Assembly: GCF_000717345.1 (NCBI RefSeq)
Contig: NZ_JNZA01000010.1
Span: 62,001 to 126,000, forward strand
Direction: 5' to 3'
Origin: Streptomyces lydicus
GTDB lineage: Bacteria > Actinomycetota > Actinomycetes > Streptomycetales > Streptomycetaceae
DNA: 64,000 nt
In this document: positions 6,253 through 15,509 of the stretch, in pieces
How the letters are laid out: each line of letters starts with the position of its first letter
How positions within the stretch are numbered: position 1 is the stretch's first letter
Program-made: the position numbers and the translations under genes
Notes under the pieces: model-generated
What the model saw: the letters and a program-made list of their open reading frames with translations, nothing else
Told to the model about the DNA's origin: nothing
Databases searched by the model: none

Positions 6253-8186
6253 GCCGCCCCGTGAACAACTCCGTACGGCCGTCCGTGGTCATCGTGGGAG
6301 CCGGGCCGCGCGGCACCGGCCTGATCGAGCGGATCGCCGCCAACGCGCCCGAGCTCTACGGGGACGCGCCCCTCGACCTGCACCTGGTCGATCCGCATCC
6401 GCCCGGCGGCGGCCGCATCTGGCGCCGTGACCAGTCCCCGCTGCTGTGGATGAACTCCACCGCCGAGGACGTCACCATGTTCACCGACGAGAGCGTCGAG
6501 CAGGCCGGCCCGGTGCGCCCGGGCCCCTCGCTCGCCGAGTGGGCCGCCGCGGTGCGGGCCGGCGAGATCGCCGTCGACCCGGGCCTGGCCGAGGCCGTCG
6601 CGGCGCTCGGACCCCGTGACTTCGCCGGCCGGCGGCTGCAGAGCGCCTATCTGAGCTGGGTGTACGAGCGGTCGGTGGCCTCGCTGCCGCCCTCCGTCGC
6701 CGTCCATGAGCACCGGCGCCCGGCGGTACGGGTTTCCGGCTCGCGCGCGGGCCGGCAGCAGGTGTGGCTGGCCGGCCGCCCGGCGCCGCTCCTCGCCGAC
6801 CTCGTGGTGCTCGCCCTCGGCCATCTGGAGTCCGAACTGCCGCCGGAGCAACAGGAGTTGAGTGACTTCGCGGCGCGCCACGGGCTGGTGCACCTGCCGC
6901 CCGCGTTCACCGCCGACAGCGATCTGAGCGCCCTGCGGCCCGGCGAGCCGGTCCTCGTCCGCGGCTTCGGGCTGGCCTTCGTCGACCTGATGGTGCTGCT
7001 GACCGAGGGCCGCGGCGGCAGGTACGTGGAGGGCGCCGACGGGCAGCTGACCTACCGGCCCTCGGGGCGCGAGCCCGTCCTGCACGTCGGCTCGCGGCGC
7101 GGGGTGCCGTACCACTCCAAGATCGGCTACGAGCTGTCCGGCGAACGCCCGCCGGTGCCGCGCTTCTTCGGACCGGCGCAGGTCGACGAGCTGCTCGCCC
7201 GGCCCGGCGGCGTCGACTTCCGCCGCGACGTCTGGCCGCTGATCGGCAAGGAGCTGGGCTTCGCCCACTACCACCGGCTGTTCACCGCGCACCCCGAGCG
7301 CACCCGGATGAACTGGGCGGACTTCGAGGAGGAGTACGCCGCCGCCGACCCCGGCAGCCCCGCGCTCGGAGCCCTGGCCGGCGCCGCCGTCCCGGACCCC
7401 GCCGACCGCCTCGACCCGGACGCCCTCGACCACCCGCTGGCCGGTGTGCGCTACCCCGACGGGGAGGCGCTGCAGGAGGGGCTGCGCGGCTGGATCGAGG
7501 CCGACCTCGCCCGCCGCCACGATCCCGCGCACAGCCCCGACCTGGCGGTCTTCCTCGCGCTGCTGTCGGTCTACGGCCAGCTGGTGCGGATCGGTGACCG
7601 CGGCCCGTGGTGGCACGGCTTCTTCAGCTATCTCGCCTCCGGCCCGCCCGGGCCGCGGCTGCGGCAGCTGCTCGCGCTCTCCCGCGCCGGAGTGGTGCGC
7701 TTCCTCGGCGCCGGCACCACCGTCACCGCCGACGAGCGGCGCGGCGTCTTCCGCGCCGGGAGCGCCGCCGTACCGGGGGAGTGGGTGGCGGCCCGGGCGC
7801 TGGTGGAGGCCCGGCTGCCGGAGCCGACCGTCGAGCGCACCCGCGACCCGCTGCTGCGCGCCCTGTACGCCGACGGGGCTGCGGCAACCCCCGCCGGGCT
7901 GCTGGCCGTCGACCCCGCCGACGCCCGGATCCTGGACCGGGCCGGCCGCCCGCACCCGCGCCGCTTCGCCCTCGGCCCGCACACCGACGCCCGCTCCGGC
8001 GGCGCCTTCGCCCGCCCCCGTACCAACGCACCCGCCTTCCGGCAGAACGACGCCACCGCGCGGGCGCTGCTCACCTTCCTGCGCGCCCGTGCGACCCGCA
8101 CGGTCCCCGCTTCTCCCCGCACCGTCACCGTCCCCGCCGCCCGCACCGCACCCACCCCCGAGGACTCCCATGCCGCTGACCACTGA
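6249..8186 (+). CDS. FAD/NAD(P)-binding protein (NAD_binding_9 type)
   Basis: This 645-residue protein starts with a Rossmann dinucleotide-binding motif (VVIVGAGPRGTGLIERI, about residues 12-28), followed by DLHLVDPHPPGGGRIW, the pattern of the FAD/NAD(P)-binding family PF13454. A second nucleotide-binding segment may lie near LVRGFGLAFVDLMVLLTEGRGGRY (about residues 235-260). No signal peptide or membrane helix is present, so it is cytosolic. The start is a GTG overlapping the previous stop; a GTG four codons later is possible. Placing a flavoprotein between two permease genes in one overlapping transcription unit suggests that it acts on the imported compound, perhaps as an oxygenase or as an electron donor to the two luciferase-like enzymes further down. 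The exact reaction is unknown. Confidence 0.75.
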   Translation: MSRPVNNSVRPSVVIVGAGPRGTGLIERIAANAPELYGDAPLDLHLVDPHPPGGGRIWRRDQSPLLWMNSTAEDVTMFTDESVEQAGPVRPGPSLAEWAAAVRAGEIAVDPGLAEAVAALGPRDFAGRRLQSAYLSWVYERSVASLPPSVAVHEHRRPAVRVSGSRAGRQQVWLAGRPAPLLADLVVLALGHLESELPPEQQELSDFAARHGLVHLPPAFTADSDLSALRPGEPVLVRGFGLAFVDLMVLLTEGRGGRYVEGADGQLTYRPSGREPVLHVGSRRGVPYHSKIGYELSGERPPVPRFFGPAQVDELLARPGGVDFRRDVWPLIGKELGFAHYHRLFTAHPERTRMNWADFEEEYAAADPGSPALGALAGAAVPDPADRLDPDALDHPLAGVRYPDGEALQEGLRGWIEADLARRHDPAHSPDLAVFLALLSVYGQLVRIGDRGPWWHGFFSYLASGPPGPRLRQLLALSRAGVVRFLGAGTTVTADERRGVFRAGSAAVPGEWVAARALVEARLPEPTVERTRDPLLRALYADGAAATPAGLLAVDPADARILDRAGRPHPRRFALGPHTDARSGGAFARPRTNAPAFRQNDATARALLTFLRARATRTVPASPRTVTVPAARTAPTPEDSHAADH

Positions 8187-9069
8187 CCCGCCCGCGGAAC
8201 GGACCGCGCCCGAACGGGCCGCGCCGGCCCCCGCCGACGACCCGCCACCCCTGAAGGTCGTGCCGGTACGTCACCCCTGGCGCTGGGCCGCCGTCGCCGT
8301 GACCGCCGTGCTGATCGCCCAGTTCGTGCACGGACTGGTCACCAACCCCGCCTGGGAATGGGAGGTGTTCGCCCAGTTCTTCACCGCGGAGACGGTGCTC
8401 AAGGCGGTCTGGGTGACCCTCCAGCTCACCGTCTACGGCACCGCCCTCGGCTTCGTGCTGGGCGTGGTGCTGGCCTTCATGCGGCTGTCCGCGAGCCCCT
8501 TCCTGCGCTGGGTCGCCTTCGGCTACGTCTGGGCCTTCCGCTCCATCCCGCTCATCGTCCAGCTGCTGTTCTGGTTCAACCTCGCCTACCTCTACAAGCG
8601 CCTGGACTTCGGCATCCCCTTCGGCCCCGGCTTCTTCCACTTCGACACCATGGGCCTGGTCGGAGCGATGGGCGCGGCGGTGCTGGGCCTGGCGCTGCAC
8701 CAGGCCGCGTACGCCGCCGAGATCGTGCGCGGCGGGGTGCTCGCGGTGGACGCCGGGCAGCTGGAGGCGGCCGCCGCGCTCGGGCTGCCGCGGCTGCGGC
8801 AACTGCGCCGCATCGTCCTGCCGCAGGCGATGCGCTCGATCCTGCCGAACGCCACCAACGAGGTCATCTCCCTCTTCAAGGGCACCTCGATCGTCTCCGT
8901 CATGGCGATCGGCGAACTCTTCTACCAGGTCCAGGTCATCTACGGACGGAACGGCAGGGTCGTGCCCCTGCTGATGGTCGCCACCGCCTGGTACGTCCTC
9001 CTGACCACCGTGCTCTCCGTCCTCCAGCACTACGTGGAACGCCACTTCTCCAAGGGAGCCACCCGATGA
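8170..9069 (+). CDS. Polar amino acid ABC transporter permease, second subunit
   Basis: The 299-residue membrane protein is a paralogue of the permease at 5371. It has the same [13 protein letters not shown] signature and an EAA loop ([29 protein letters not shown], about residues 197-225). The N-terminal 45 residues are hydrophilic and Pro-rich, and helices follow from about residue 38. The ATG has GAGGA just upstream and overlaps the end of the flavoprotein gene by 17 bp. Its stop overlaps the ATPase start (ATGA). Together with the first permease it should form the translocation pore. Confidence 0.9.
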   Translation: MPLTTDPPAERTAPERAAPAPADDPPPLKVVPVRHPWRWAAVAVTAVLIAQFVHGLVTNPAWEWEVFAQFFTAETVLKAVWVTLQLTVYGTALGFVLGVVLAFMRLSASPFLRWVAFGYVWAFRSIPLIVQLLFWFNLAYLYKRLDFGIPFGPGFFHFDTMGLVGAMGAAVLGLALHQAAYAAEIVRGGVLAVDAGQLEAAAALGLPRLRQLRRIVLPQAMRSILPNATNEVISLFKGTSIVSVMAIGELFYQVQVIYGRNGRVVPLLMVATAWYVLLTTVLSVLQHYVERHFSKGATR

Positions 9070-9836
9070 GCACACCGAGCGCGATGGTCGAGGCCCGCGG
9101 GATCCACAAGAGCTTCGGCTCGCTCGACGTCCTCAAGGGGGTGGACCTGGACGTCCGCGCCGGTGAGGTCACCGTCGTCCTCGGGCCGTCCGGCTCCGGG
9201 AAGTCCACCCTGCTGCGCACCCTCAACCACCTGGAGAAGGTCGACAGCGGCTCGGTGCGCGTCAACGGTGAGCTGGTCGGGTACCGGAGGTCCGGCAACA
9301 AGCTCTATGAGCTGCGCGAACGCGACATCCTCAAGCAGCGCACCAAGATCGGTTTCGTCTTCCAGAACTTCCACCTCTTCCCGCACCTGACCGTGCTGGA
9401 GAACCTCGTCGAGGCGCCGGTCGCCGCGCTGCGCCGCCCCAAGAAGGACGCCGTGGCCGGCGCGCGGGCGCTGCTCGACCGGGTGGGGCTCGCCGACAAG
9501 GCGGACGCCTACCCGAGGACGCTGTCCGGGGGCCAGCAGCAGCGGGTCGCCATCGCCCGGGCGCTCGCCCTGGAGCCCGAGCTGCTGCTCTTCGACGAGC
9601 CGACCTCCGCGCTCGACCCGGAGCTGGTCGGCGAGGTCCTCGACGTCATCAAGGACCTGGCGCACCGGGGCACCACCATGATCGTCGTCACCCATGAGAT
9701 CGGCTTCGCCCGCGAGGTCGCCGACACCGTCGTCTTCATGGACGGCGGCCGGATCGTCGAGCAGGGCCCGCCCGGCCAGGTCCTCGACCACCCGCGCCAC
9801 GAGCGCACCAAGTCCTTCCTCTCCAAGGTCCTTTGA
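9066..9836 (+). CDS. Amino acid ABC transporter ATP-binding subunit
   Basis: The 256-residue protein is the cytosolic ATPase that powers the importer. It has Walker [10 protein letters not shown] (residues 40-48), the Q-loop in [10 protein letters not shown], the signature LSGGQQQR, Walker [13 protein letters not shown] and the switch His in VTHE. The short insert [22 protein letters not shown] between Walker A and the Q-loop is like that in some GlnQ/HisP-type ATPases. It is coupled to the preceding permease gene by an ATGA overlap and followed at once by a binding-protein gene. Confidence 0.95.
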   Translation: MSTPSAMVEARGIHKSFGSLDVLKGVDLDVRAGEVTVVLGPSGSGKSTLLRTLNHLEKVDSGSVRVNGELVGYRRSGNKLYELRERDILKQRTKIGFVFQNFHLFPHLTVLENLVEAPVAALRRPKKDAVAGARALLDRVGLADKADAYPRTLSGGQQQRVAIARALALEPELLLFDEPTSALDPELVGEVLDVIKDLAHRGTTMIVVTHEIGFAREVADTVVFMDGGRIVEQGPPGQVLDHPRHERTKSFLSKVL

Positions 9837-9877
9837 CCATGTCCCCGCAGAGATCCACGCACCCGAGGAGCACTCCG

Positions 9878-10861
9878 TTGAACCGCCGCCGCACCACCCT
9901 GACCGCCGCCCTCGCGCTCGCCGCCGGCTCCGTCCTGCTGACCGCCTGCGGCGGGGGCACGACGGCGGGCGGTGCCGGTGACGTCGTCGCCGCCGGCGCA
10001 CGGGGACCGAAGATCAACATCGGTCCCGACCAGCACCGTCTGCACGGCACCGAGGACCCGGAGATCGCCGCCCTGGTGCCCGCCCGGGTCCGCAGGACCG
10101 GCGAGCTGCGGATCGGGGTGAGCGCCGACGGCAGCCCGCCGCTGACCTTCCACGCCACCGACGACAAGACCCTCATCGGCGTCGAGGAGGACCTCGCCAC
10201 CCTCGTCGCCGACACCCTCGGTCTCACACCCCGCTTCGAACCGCTGTCCTGGGAGAACCTCTTCGTCGGCCTGGACAGCGGCAAGCTCGACGCGGTCTTC
10301 TCCAACGTCACCGTCACCGAGGAGCGCAAGGACAGGTACGACTTCGCCACCTACCGGCGCGACCAGCTGGCGATGGAGGCGAAGAAGGGCAGCGGCTGGA
10401 AGGTCCGCGGCGCCAAGGACGTGGCCGGCCGGACCATCGCGGTGGACTCCGGCACCAACCAGGAGAAGATCCTGGTCGACTGGAGCAAGGAGAACGAGAG
10501 GGCCGGCCGCAAGCCGGTCGACATCAAGTACTTCAAGAAGCCCTCCGACACCTATCTCGCGCTCCAGTCGGGCCGTCTCGACGGCTTCTTCGGCCCCAAC
10601 CCGACCGCCGCGTACCACGTGGCCACCGCGGGCCGGACGGAGGTCGTCGGCACCTTCTCCGGGGGTGGCAAGAGCGTCCAGGGCAAGATCGCCGCCACCA
10701 CGAAGAAGGGCAGCGGCCTGGTCAAGGCGTACGCCGCGGCCCTGCAGAAGGTCATCGACAACGGCCGCTACGGCAAGGTGCTGGCCCGCTGGGGCCTGAC
10801 CGGCGAGGCGCTGAAGACCTCGCAGATCAACCCGCCCGGCCTGCCCCGGACCGCGAACTGA
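9878..10861 (+). CDS. ABC transporter solute-binding lipoprotein, second receptor
   Basis: The frame opens at 9833, but the TTG at 9878 has GAGGAG seven bases before it and gives a standard lipoprotein signal (MNRRRTTLTAALALAAG, lipobox LTAC), so 327 residues are proposed. The mature domain is a type II binding protein of the polar amino acid family (GELRIGVSADGSPPLTFHA, LDAVFSNVTVTEERKDRYDFATY). It shares family but little sequence with the lipoprotein encoded at 3287-4231. The C-terminal WGLTGEALKTSQINPPG resembles the end of the other lipoprotein (TSRISPPEVK), which hints at shared ancestry. Ligand unknown; sulfur compounds are inferred from the neighbours. Confidence 0.88.
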   Translation: MNRRRTTLTAALALAAGSVLLTACGGGTTAGGAGDVVAAGARGPKINIGPDQHRLHGTEDPEIAALVPARVRRTGELRIGVSADGSPPLTFHATDDKTLIGVEEDLATLVADTLGLTPRFEPLSWENLFVGLDSGKLDAVFSNVTVTEERKDRYDFATYRRDQLAMEAKKGSGWKVRGAKDVAGRTIAVDSGTNQEKILVDWSKENERAGRKPVDIKYFKKPSDTYLALQSGRLDGFFGPNPTAAYHVATAGRTEVVGTFSGGGKSVQGKIAATTKKGSGLVKAYAAALQKVIDNGRYGKVLARWGLTGEALKTSQINPPGLPRTAN

Positions 10862-10896
10862 CCGGCGCCCGGCGCAGAAAGGAAGGCCCCCCTCTC

Positions 10897-11973
10897 ATGT
10901 CCGCACCCCGCCCCCCGCTCCGGCTGGCCGTCGCGCTGGATGCCCCGCCCGGATCCGGCGCCCCGGTTCCCTACGACGCGCAGCACTTCGTCGCTCTCGC
11001 CCGGCGCGCCGAGCGCGGCGCCCTCGACTTCGTCACCCTCGGCGACAGCTTCGCCCGGCCCGGTCTCGACGCGCCGGCCGTGCTGGCCCGGGTCGCGCCC
11101 GCCACCGACCACATCGGCCTGGTCCCCACCGTCACCACCACCCACACCGAGCCGTTCCACGTCTCCACCGCCGTCGCCACCCTGGACTGGGTCAGCCGCG
11201 GCCGGGCCGGCTGGGCCGTGGCGGTCTCCACCACCGAGGCCGACGCGGCGCTCTTCGGCCGCCGCGCCGCCGCCCCGCCCGCCGAGGTCTGGCGGGAGGC
11301 CGGCGAGGTCGCCGACGTCGTCGCCCGGCTGTGGGACAGCTGGGAGGACGACGCCGAGATCCGCGACCGGGCCGGCGGCCGGTTCATCGACCGCGACAAG
11401 CTGCACCACGTCGACTTCACCGGCAGTTCCTTCGCCGTCCGCGGCCCGTCCATCGTGCCCAGGCCCCCGCAGGGCCGGCCGGTCACGCTCGTGGACGTCC
11501 CGCCGGCCGCCGGCCCGGCGGGCGTCCCGGGCGCGGGGGAGACCACCGACGTCTCCGACCGCGCCGTACGCGAGGTGGCCGCGGCGCACGCCGATGTCGC
11601 ACTGGTCCGTGCCGACGACCCGCAGACCGCCGGTGCCGCCCGCGCCGAACTGCGCGCCCGGGCCCGCGCCCTCGGCCGTGACCCGGATCTGTTGCTCGTC
11701 CTCGCCTCGCTGCCGGTCGAGCTGGCCGGCCCGGCGGACGCCGCCGGGCTGGCCGAGCTGCTCGGCGACTGGCACGCCGCCGGGGCCGCCGACGGCTTCC
11801 ACCTGCGGCCCGCCGACCCGGCCCGCGACCTGGCGCTGCTGGTCGACGGCACCGTTCCCGCCCTCCGCGACCGTGGGCTGCGGCCGCCCGGCCGGCCGGG
11901 CGGCACGCTGCGCGACCACCTCGGCCTGCCGCGCCCCGCGAGCCGGTACGCCCCCGCCCGGGAGGGTTCATGA
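10897..11973 (+). CDS. Luciferase-like (LLM) flavin-dependent monooxygenase
   Basis: The 358-residue protein has the TIM-barrel pattern of flavin-dependent bacterial luciferase-like enzymes: FVALARRAERGALDFVTLGDSFA early on, then ATDHIGLVPTVTTTHTEPFHVSTAVATLDWVSRGRAGWAV (about residues 70-110). Such enzymes use reduced FMN supplied by a partner reductase to insert oxygen next to carbon-sulfur or carbon-nitrogen bonds. The C-terminal half is less typical. It is the first of two LLM genes in the operon, 35 bp after the binding-protein gene, and its stop overlaps the next start. In the Bacillus parallel it would correspond to CmoO (YtmO). The substrate is unproven. Confidence 0.8.
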   Translation: MSAPRPPLRLAVALDAPPGSGAPVPYDAQHFVALARRAERGALDFVTLGDSFARPGLDAPAVLARVAPATDHIGLVPTVTTTHTEPFHVSTAVATLDWVSRGRAGWAVAVSTTEADAALFGRRAAAPPAEVWREAGEVADVVARLWDSWEDDAEIRDRAGGRFIDRDKLHHVDFTGSSFAVRGPSIVPRPPQGRPVTLVDVPPAAGPAGVPGAGETTDVSDRAVREVAAAHADVALVRADDPQTAGAARAELRARARALGRDPDLLLVLASLPVELAGPADAAGLAELLGDWHAAGAADGFHLRPADPARDLALLVDGTVPALRDRGLRPPGRPGGTLRDHLGLPRPASRYAPAREGS

Positions 11974-13310
11974 TGTCCCCGACGAGCCCCACCCCTCCGC
12001 CCCGCAAGCAGATCCATCTCGCCGCCCACTTCCCCGGCGTCAACAACACCACCGTCTGGGCCGACCCCGGCTCGGGGAGCCACATCGCCTTCTCGTCCTT
12101 CGCCCACCTGGCCCGGACCGCCGAGCGCGGCCTGTTCGACTTCTTCTTCCTCGCCGAGGGGCTGCGGCTGCGCGAGCACAAGGGCCGCATCCACGACCTC
12201 GACGTGGTCGGCCGGCCCGAGTCGCTCACCGTGCTGAGCGCGCTGGCGGCGGTCACCGAGCGGCTGGGCCTGGCCGCCACCGTCAGCGCCACCTTCAACG
12301 AGCCCTACGAACTCGCCCGCCGGCTCGCCTCCCTCGACCACCTCAGCGGAGGGCGGGCCGCCTGGAACGTGGTCACCACCTCCGACGCCTTCACCGGCGA
12401 GAACTTCCGTCGCGGCGGCTACCTGGACCGTGCCGACCGGTACACCCGGGCGGCCGAATTCGTCGCCACCGCACGGGAGTTGTGGGATTCCTGGACCGCG
12501 GACGGGCAGCCCCGCCCGTTCGCGCACCGGGGGGAACACTTCGCCGTGCACGGGGAGTTCACCGTGCCGCGCAGCCCCCAGGGCCACCCCGTCGTCATCC
12601 AGGCCGGGGACTCGCCCGAAGGCCGGGAGTTCGCCGCCTCGGCCGCCGACGTGATCTTCACCCGGCACAGCGGGGCGGAGGCCGGCCGGGCCTTCTACGC
12701 CGACGTCAAGGGCCGGCTCGCCCGGTACGGGCGGCGGCCCGGCGACCTCAAGATCATGCCGGGCGTCACCTTCGTCCTCGGCGACACCGCGGCCGAGGCC
12801 CAGGAGCACGCCGCCGAGATCCGCCGCCGGCAGGTCTCGCCGCAGCACGCGCTGCTCGCACTGGAGCAGGTCTGGGGCGTCGACCTCTCCGCGTACGACC
12901 CGGACGGGCCGCTGCCGGACATCGACCCGGATCCGCACGGCGAGCTGGCGCAGGGCCGGGTGCGGATCGCCGACCCGAAGGCGGTCGCCGACAAATGGCG
13001 GGCGCTGTCCCGCGCCAAGGGCCTGTCGATCCGCGAGACGGTGATCGAGACCACCGGCCGGCAGTCCTTCATCGGCACGGCGCAGGACGTCGCTGCGCAG
13101 ATGGACGCCTTCGTGCAGACCGACGCGGCCGACGGGTTCATCCTGGTGCCGCATCTGACGCCGGGTGGGCTCGACCCGTTCGTCGACCGCGTCGTACCGC
13201 TCCTCCAGGAGCGCGGAGTCTTCCGCACGGAATACTCCGGTGCGACCCTGCGCTCCCACCTGGGGCTGCCGGAGCCCGCACGCACCGGAGGAAAGGGCGG
13301 ACGGCCATGA
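11970..13310 (+). CDS. LLM flavin-dependent monooxygenase, NtaA/SnaA/DszA family
   Basis: The 446-residue protein fits the NtaA/DszA monooxygenase family in length and motifs: IHLAAHFPGVNNTTVWADP at the start, YELARRLASLDHLSGGRAAWNVVTT near residues 110-135, ENFRRGGYLDRADRYTRAAEF, then PVVIQAGDSPEGREFAA and ADGFILVPHLTPGGLDPF. Members need reduced FMN and cleave C-N or C-S bonds, as in nitrilotriacetate and dibenzothiophene sulfone breakdown. In the Bacillus ytmI operon the homologous CmoJ (YtnJ) acts on N-acetyl-S-alkylcysteines. Two adjacent ATGs (11970 and 11973) are possible starts; GGAGGG is better spaced for the second. Its stop overlaps the following gene (ATGA). Confidence 0.88.
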   Translation: MMSPTSPTPPPRKQIHLAAHFPGVNNTTVWADPGSGSHIAFSSFAHLARTAERGLFDFFFLAEGLRLREHKGRIHDLDVVGRPESLTVLSALAAVTERLGLAATVSATFNEPYELARRLASLDHLSGGRAAWNVVTTSDAFTGENFRRGGYLDRADRYTRAAEFVATARELWDSWTADGQPRPFAHRGEHFAVHGEFTVPRSPQGHPVVIQAGDSPEGREFAASAADVIFTRHSGAEAGRAFYADVKGRLARYGRRPGDLKIMPGVTFVLGDTAAEAQEHAAEIRRRQVSPQHALLALEQVWGVDLSAYDPDGPLPDIDPDPHGELAQGRVRIADPKAVADKWRALSRAKGLSIRETVIETTGRQSFIGTAQDVAAQMDAFVQTDAADGFILVPHLTPGGLDPFVDRVVPLLQERGVFRTEYSGATLRSHLGLPEPARTGGKGGRP

Positions 13311-14125
13311 GTACCGACGCACACCAGGAGTGGCGGGAGTGGCACGAGCGGCGCGTCGCCGCGGTCTCCGGGCCCTACGGTCCGCTCGCCGTGACCGGCA
13401 CCCACTGGCTGGACGACCGTCCCGACGGCCGGATCGAGGGGCTGCCGGGCCTCTGGACCGCGGAGGGCGACGAGGTGGTGCTGCGGGCCGCCGCCGAGGA
13501 CGGGCTCGCTGTCGACGGCGCACCGGCGGCCGGTGGTCCCCCTCTGCCCGACCGGCGTGGGAGGTACACCCATCGGCTCGGCCCGGACGGCGGCCCCGAG
13601 ACCACCCGTGTGACGTGGGGCGCGCGGCACCTGCTGGTGCTGCGCCGCGAGGGCCGGTGGGCGGTGCGCGCCCACGATCCGGACGCCGCGGCCCGCCGCG
13701 GCTTCGCCGGCATCGAGGTCTACCCGTACGACGAGCGCTGGGTGCGGCCGGGCCTGTTCCGCCCGTACGCGCAGCGCCGCACGGCCCTGGTGCCCAACGC
13801 CGACGGGCAGCGCCGGAGTCTGGGCCTCGCGGGGGAGCTCGCCTTCATCGTCGCGGGGGACGAGCACACCCTGCAGGTCGCGGTCGAGGGTGACGGCTCG
13901 CTGTGGGCGGTGCTCGCCGATGCCACCAGCGGCACCGACAGCTACCGCTTCCGCTTCCTGCGGCCGTCCGCGCCCGCCGAGGACGGCACCGTCACCGTGG
14001 ACTTCAACCGCACCCTGCTGCCGCCCTGCGCGTTCGCCGACCACTTCCTGTGCCCCTTCCCGCCGCCCGGGAACACCCTGCCGTTCGCCCTGCGGGCGGG
14101 GGAGCGGAACCGCATCGACCACTGA
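13307..14125 (+). CDS. DUF1684 domain protein
   Basis: The 272-residue protein matches the DUF1684 pattern: EWREWHERR near the start, [23 protein letters not shown] in the middle, and [34 protein letters not shown] at the end. No signal peptide or membrane segment is seen, so it is cytosolic. The family has no established biochemical role that I know of. It is the last gene of the sulfur-type operon, coupled by ATGA overlap to the DszA-like monooxygenase gene, which suggests that it acts on the product of the oxygenases or helps them. A strong hairpin follows the stop. Confidence 0.8.
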   Translation: MSTDAHQEWREWHERRVAAVSGPYGPLAVTGTHWLDDRPDGRIEGLPGLWTAEGDEVVLRAAAEDGLAVDGAPAAGGPPLPDRRGRYTHRLGPDGGPETTRVTWGARHLLVLRREGRWAVRAHDPDAAARRGFAGIEVYPYDERWVRPGLFRPYAQRRTALVPNADGQRRSLGLAGELAFIVAGDEHTLQVAVEGDGSLWAVLADATSGTDSYRFRFLRPSAPAEDGTVTVDFNRTLLPPCAFADHFLCPFPPPGNTLPFALRAGERNRIDH

Positions 14126-14168
14126 ACCGCCCCACCCCCGCCCGAAGAAGGCCCGAAGAGGGCCCGAA

Positions 14169-14208
14169 GCCGCCCCGGACAGCCCGTCAACAGGGCTTCC
14201 GGGGCGGC
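14169..14208 (+). terminator. Hairpin terminator after the sulfur-type operon
   Basis: GCCGCCCCGGA at 14169-14179 pairs with TCCGGGGCGGC at 14198-14208, and AGCCC pairs with GGGCT inside it, leaving a 7-base loop. There is no T-tract. It lies 43 bp after the DUF1684 stop. Confidence 0.65.
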
Positions 14209-14414
14209 GCGTTGCGGTGCTGACGGGATGGACACCGTGTATCCCGCACGAAACTTTCGGGAGACCCTCTTGCGCGGCGGGGGCGGTGCACCCGAGACTC
14301 CGCTCAGCGCTTGTCAGGGGCACGCTGAAAGTGAACGTGCGGATTCCAGCGTGCCTTCGGCTGCGCCTCACCGGGCTGCTCACCTGCGGCCCCCGATCCC
14401 CCTCGGAGGAATCA

Positions 14415-15314
14415 GTGAGGAACGAGCGCACCACCCCCCGCAGCGGCATAGCGAGACGCACCCGGCTGATCGCCGTGGCGTCCGGACTGGTGGCCGTCGG
14501 GGCCATCGCCATTCCGACTGCCAATGCCCAGGACCCCGCTCCTGCCAGGACGTTCAGCGCGGCGCAACTCTCCGCCGCCGGTGACGCGGTACGTGCCGCG
14601 GACGTCGCCGGAACCGCCTGGCGGGTCGACAGCAAGACCCACACGCTGGTCGTCACCGCCGACAGCACCGTCTCCCAGGCCGAGGTCGCCAAGATCGAAC
14701 GGGCCGCGGGCGGCAACGCGGACGCGGTCCGCATCGACCGGATCGCGGGCACCTTCCGCAAGCTCATCTCCGGCGGCGACCCCATCTACGCCCCCAGCTG
14801 GCGCTGCTCGCTCGGCTTCAACGTCCGCAGCGGCAGCACGTACTACGCCCTGACCGCCGGACACTGCACCGACGGCAACCCGCCGTGGACCACCAGCTCC
14901 GGCGCGAGCATCGGCCCGACCGCGGGCAGCAGCTTCCCCGGCAACGACTACGGGATCATCAAGTACACGGGCTCGGTCGCCCACGCGGGCACCGTCGGCA
15001 GCCAGGACATCACCAGCGCCGGCACCCCGAGCGTCGGCCAGACCGTCACCCGCCGCGGCTCCACCACCGGCATTCACAGCGGCAAGGTCACCGCCCTGAA
15101 CGCCACGGTCAACTACGGCGGCGGCGACATCGTCTCCGGCCTCATCCAGACCACGGTCTGCGCCGAGCCCGGTGACAGCGGTGGCCCGCTGTACTCCGGG
15201 AGCACGGCGCTGGGCCTGACCTCCGGCGGCAGCGGCGACTGCACCTCCGGTGGCACCACGTTCTTCCAGCCCGTCACCGAGGCGCTCAGCGCGTACGGCG
15301 TGAGCGTCTACTGA
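14415..15314 (+). CDS. sprB: Streptogrisin B-like secreted serine protease precursor
   Basis: The 299-residue precursor is a chymotrypsin-fold (S1E) extracellular protease. Residues 1-38 are a signal peptide ending in TANA, residues 39-117 a propeptide that acts as folding chaperone and inhibitor, and the mature enzyme starts at ISGGDPIY (residue 118). The triad is His150 (TAGHC), Asp178 (NDYG) and Ser255 (GDSGGP). The mature 182 residues, with [15 protein letters not shown] and [17 protein letters not shown], closely match what I recall of Streptomyces griseus protease B. The GTG start follows GGAGGA closely. A second streptogrisin lies 1.5 kb downstream and an SSI-family inhibitor beyond that. 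A long palindrome follows the stop. Confidence 0.92.
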   Translation: MRNERTTPRSGIARRTRLIAVASGLVAVGAIAIPTANAQDPAPARTFSAAQLSAAGDAVRAADVAGTAWRVDSKTHTLVVTADSTVSQAEVAKIERAAGGNADAVRIDRIAGTFRKLISGGDPIYAPSWRCSLGFNVRSGSTYYALTAGHCTDGNPPWTTSSGASIGPTAGSSFPGNDYGIIKYTGSVAHAGTVGSQDITSAGTPSVGQTVTRRGSTTGIHSGKVTALNATVNYGGGDIVSGLIQTTVCAEPGDSGGPLYSGSTALGLTSGGSGDCTSGGTTFFQPVTEALSAYGVSVY

Positions 15315-15378
15315 CGCCGACCGGCTGATCCGCGTCCGCACGTCCTGCCGTGAACCCTGGCCGGGGTCCGGCGGGGCG

Positions 15379-15408
15379 GGGCCCCCGTCCGCCGGCGGAC
15401 GGGGGCCC
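15379..15408. terminator. 30-bp perfect palindrome, transcription terminator
   Basis: The left half GGGCCCCCGTCCGCC (15379-15393) is followed directly by its exact reverse complement (15394-15408). It lies 65 bp after the streptogrisin B stop and before the next gene on the same strand, so it probably ends the protease transcript. Confidence 0.65.
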
Positions 15409-15509
15409 GCAGCGGGCGTTCCCCCGCTTTTCGCCCCCCTTTTCCGGGCCGGGCCTACCATGGAAAAGCAGGCCCGGTCCGGGTGGCATACGGCACACAG
15501 GGGGCCGTG

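Noticed and set aside
6222..8183. A 653-codon antisense frame over the FAD/NAD(P)-binding protein gene
   Set aside because: It lacks any motif, while the plus strand has the Rossmann GAGPRGTG motif and overlaps with neighbouring operon genes.
10971..13523. An 850-codon antisense frame over the two LLM monooxygenase genes
   Set aside because: Composition and lack of motifs mark it as a shadow; both monooxygenase genes are coupled by start-stop overlaps.
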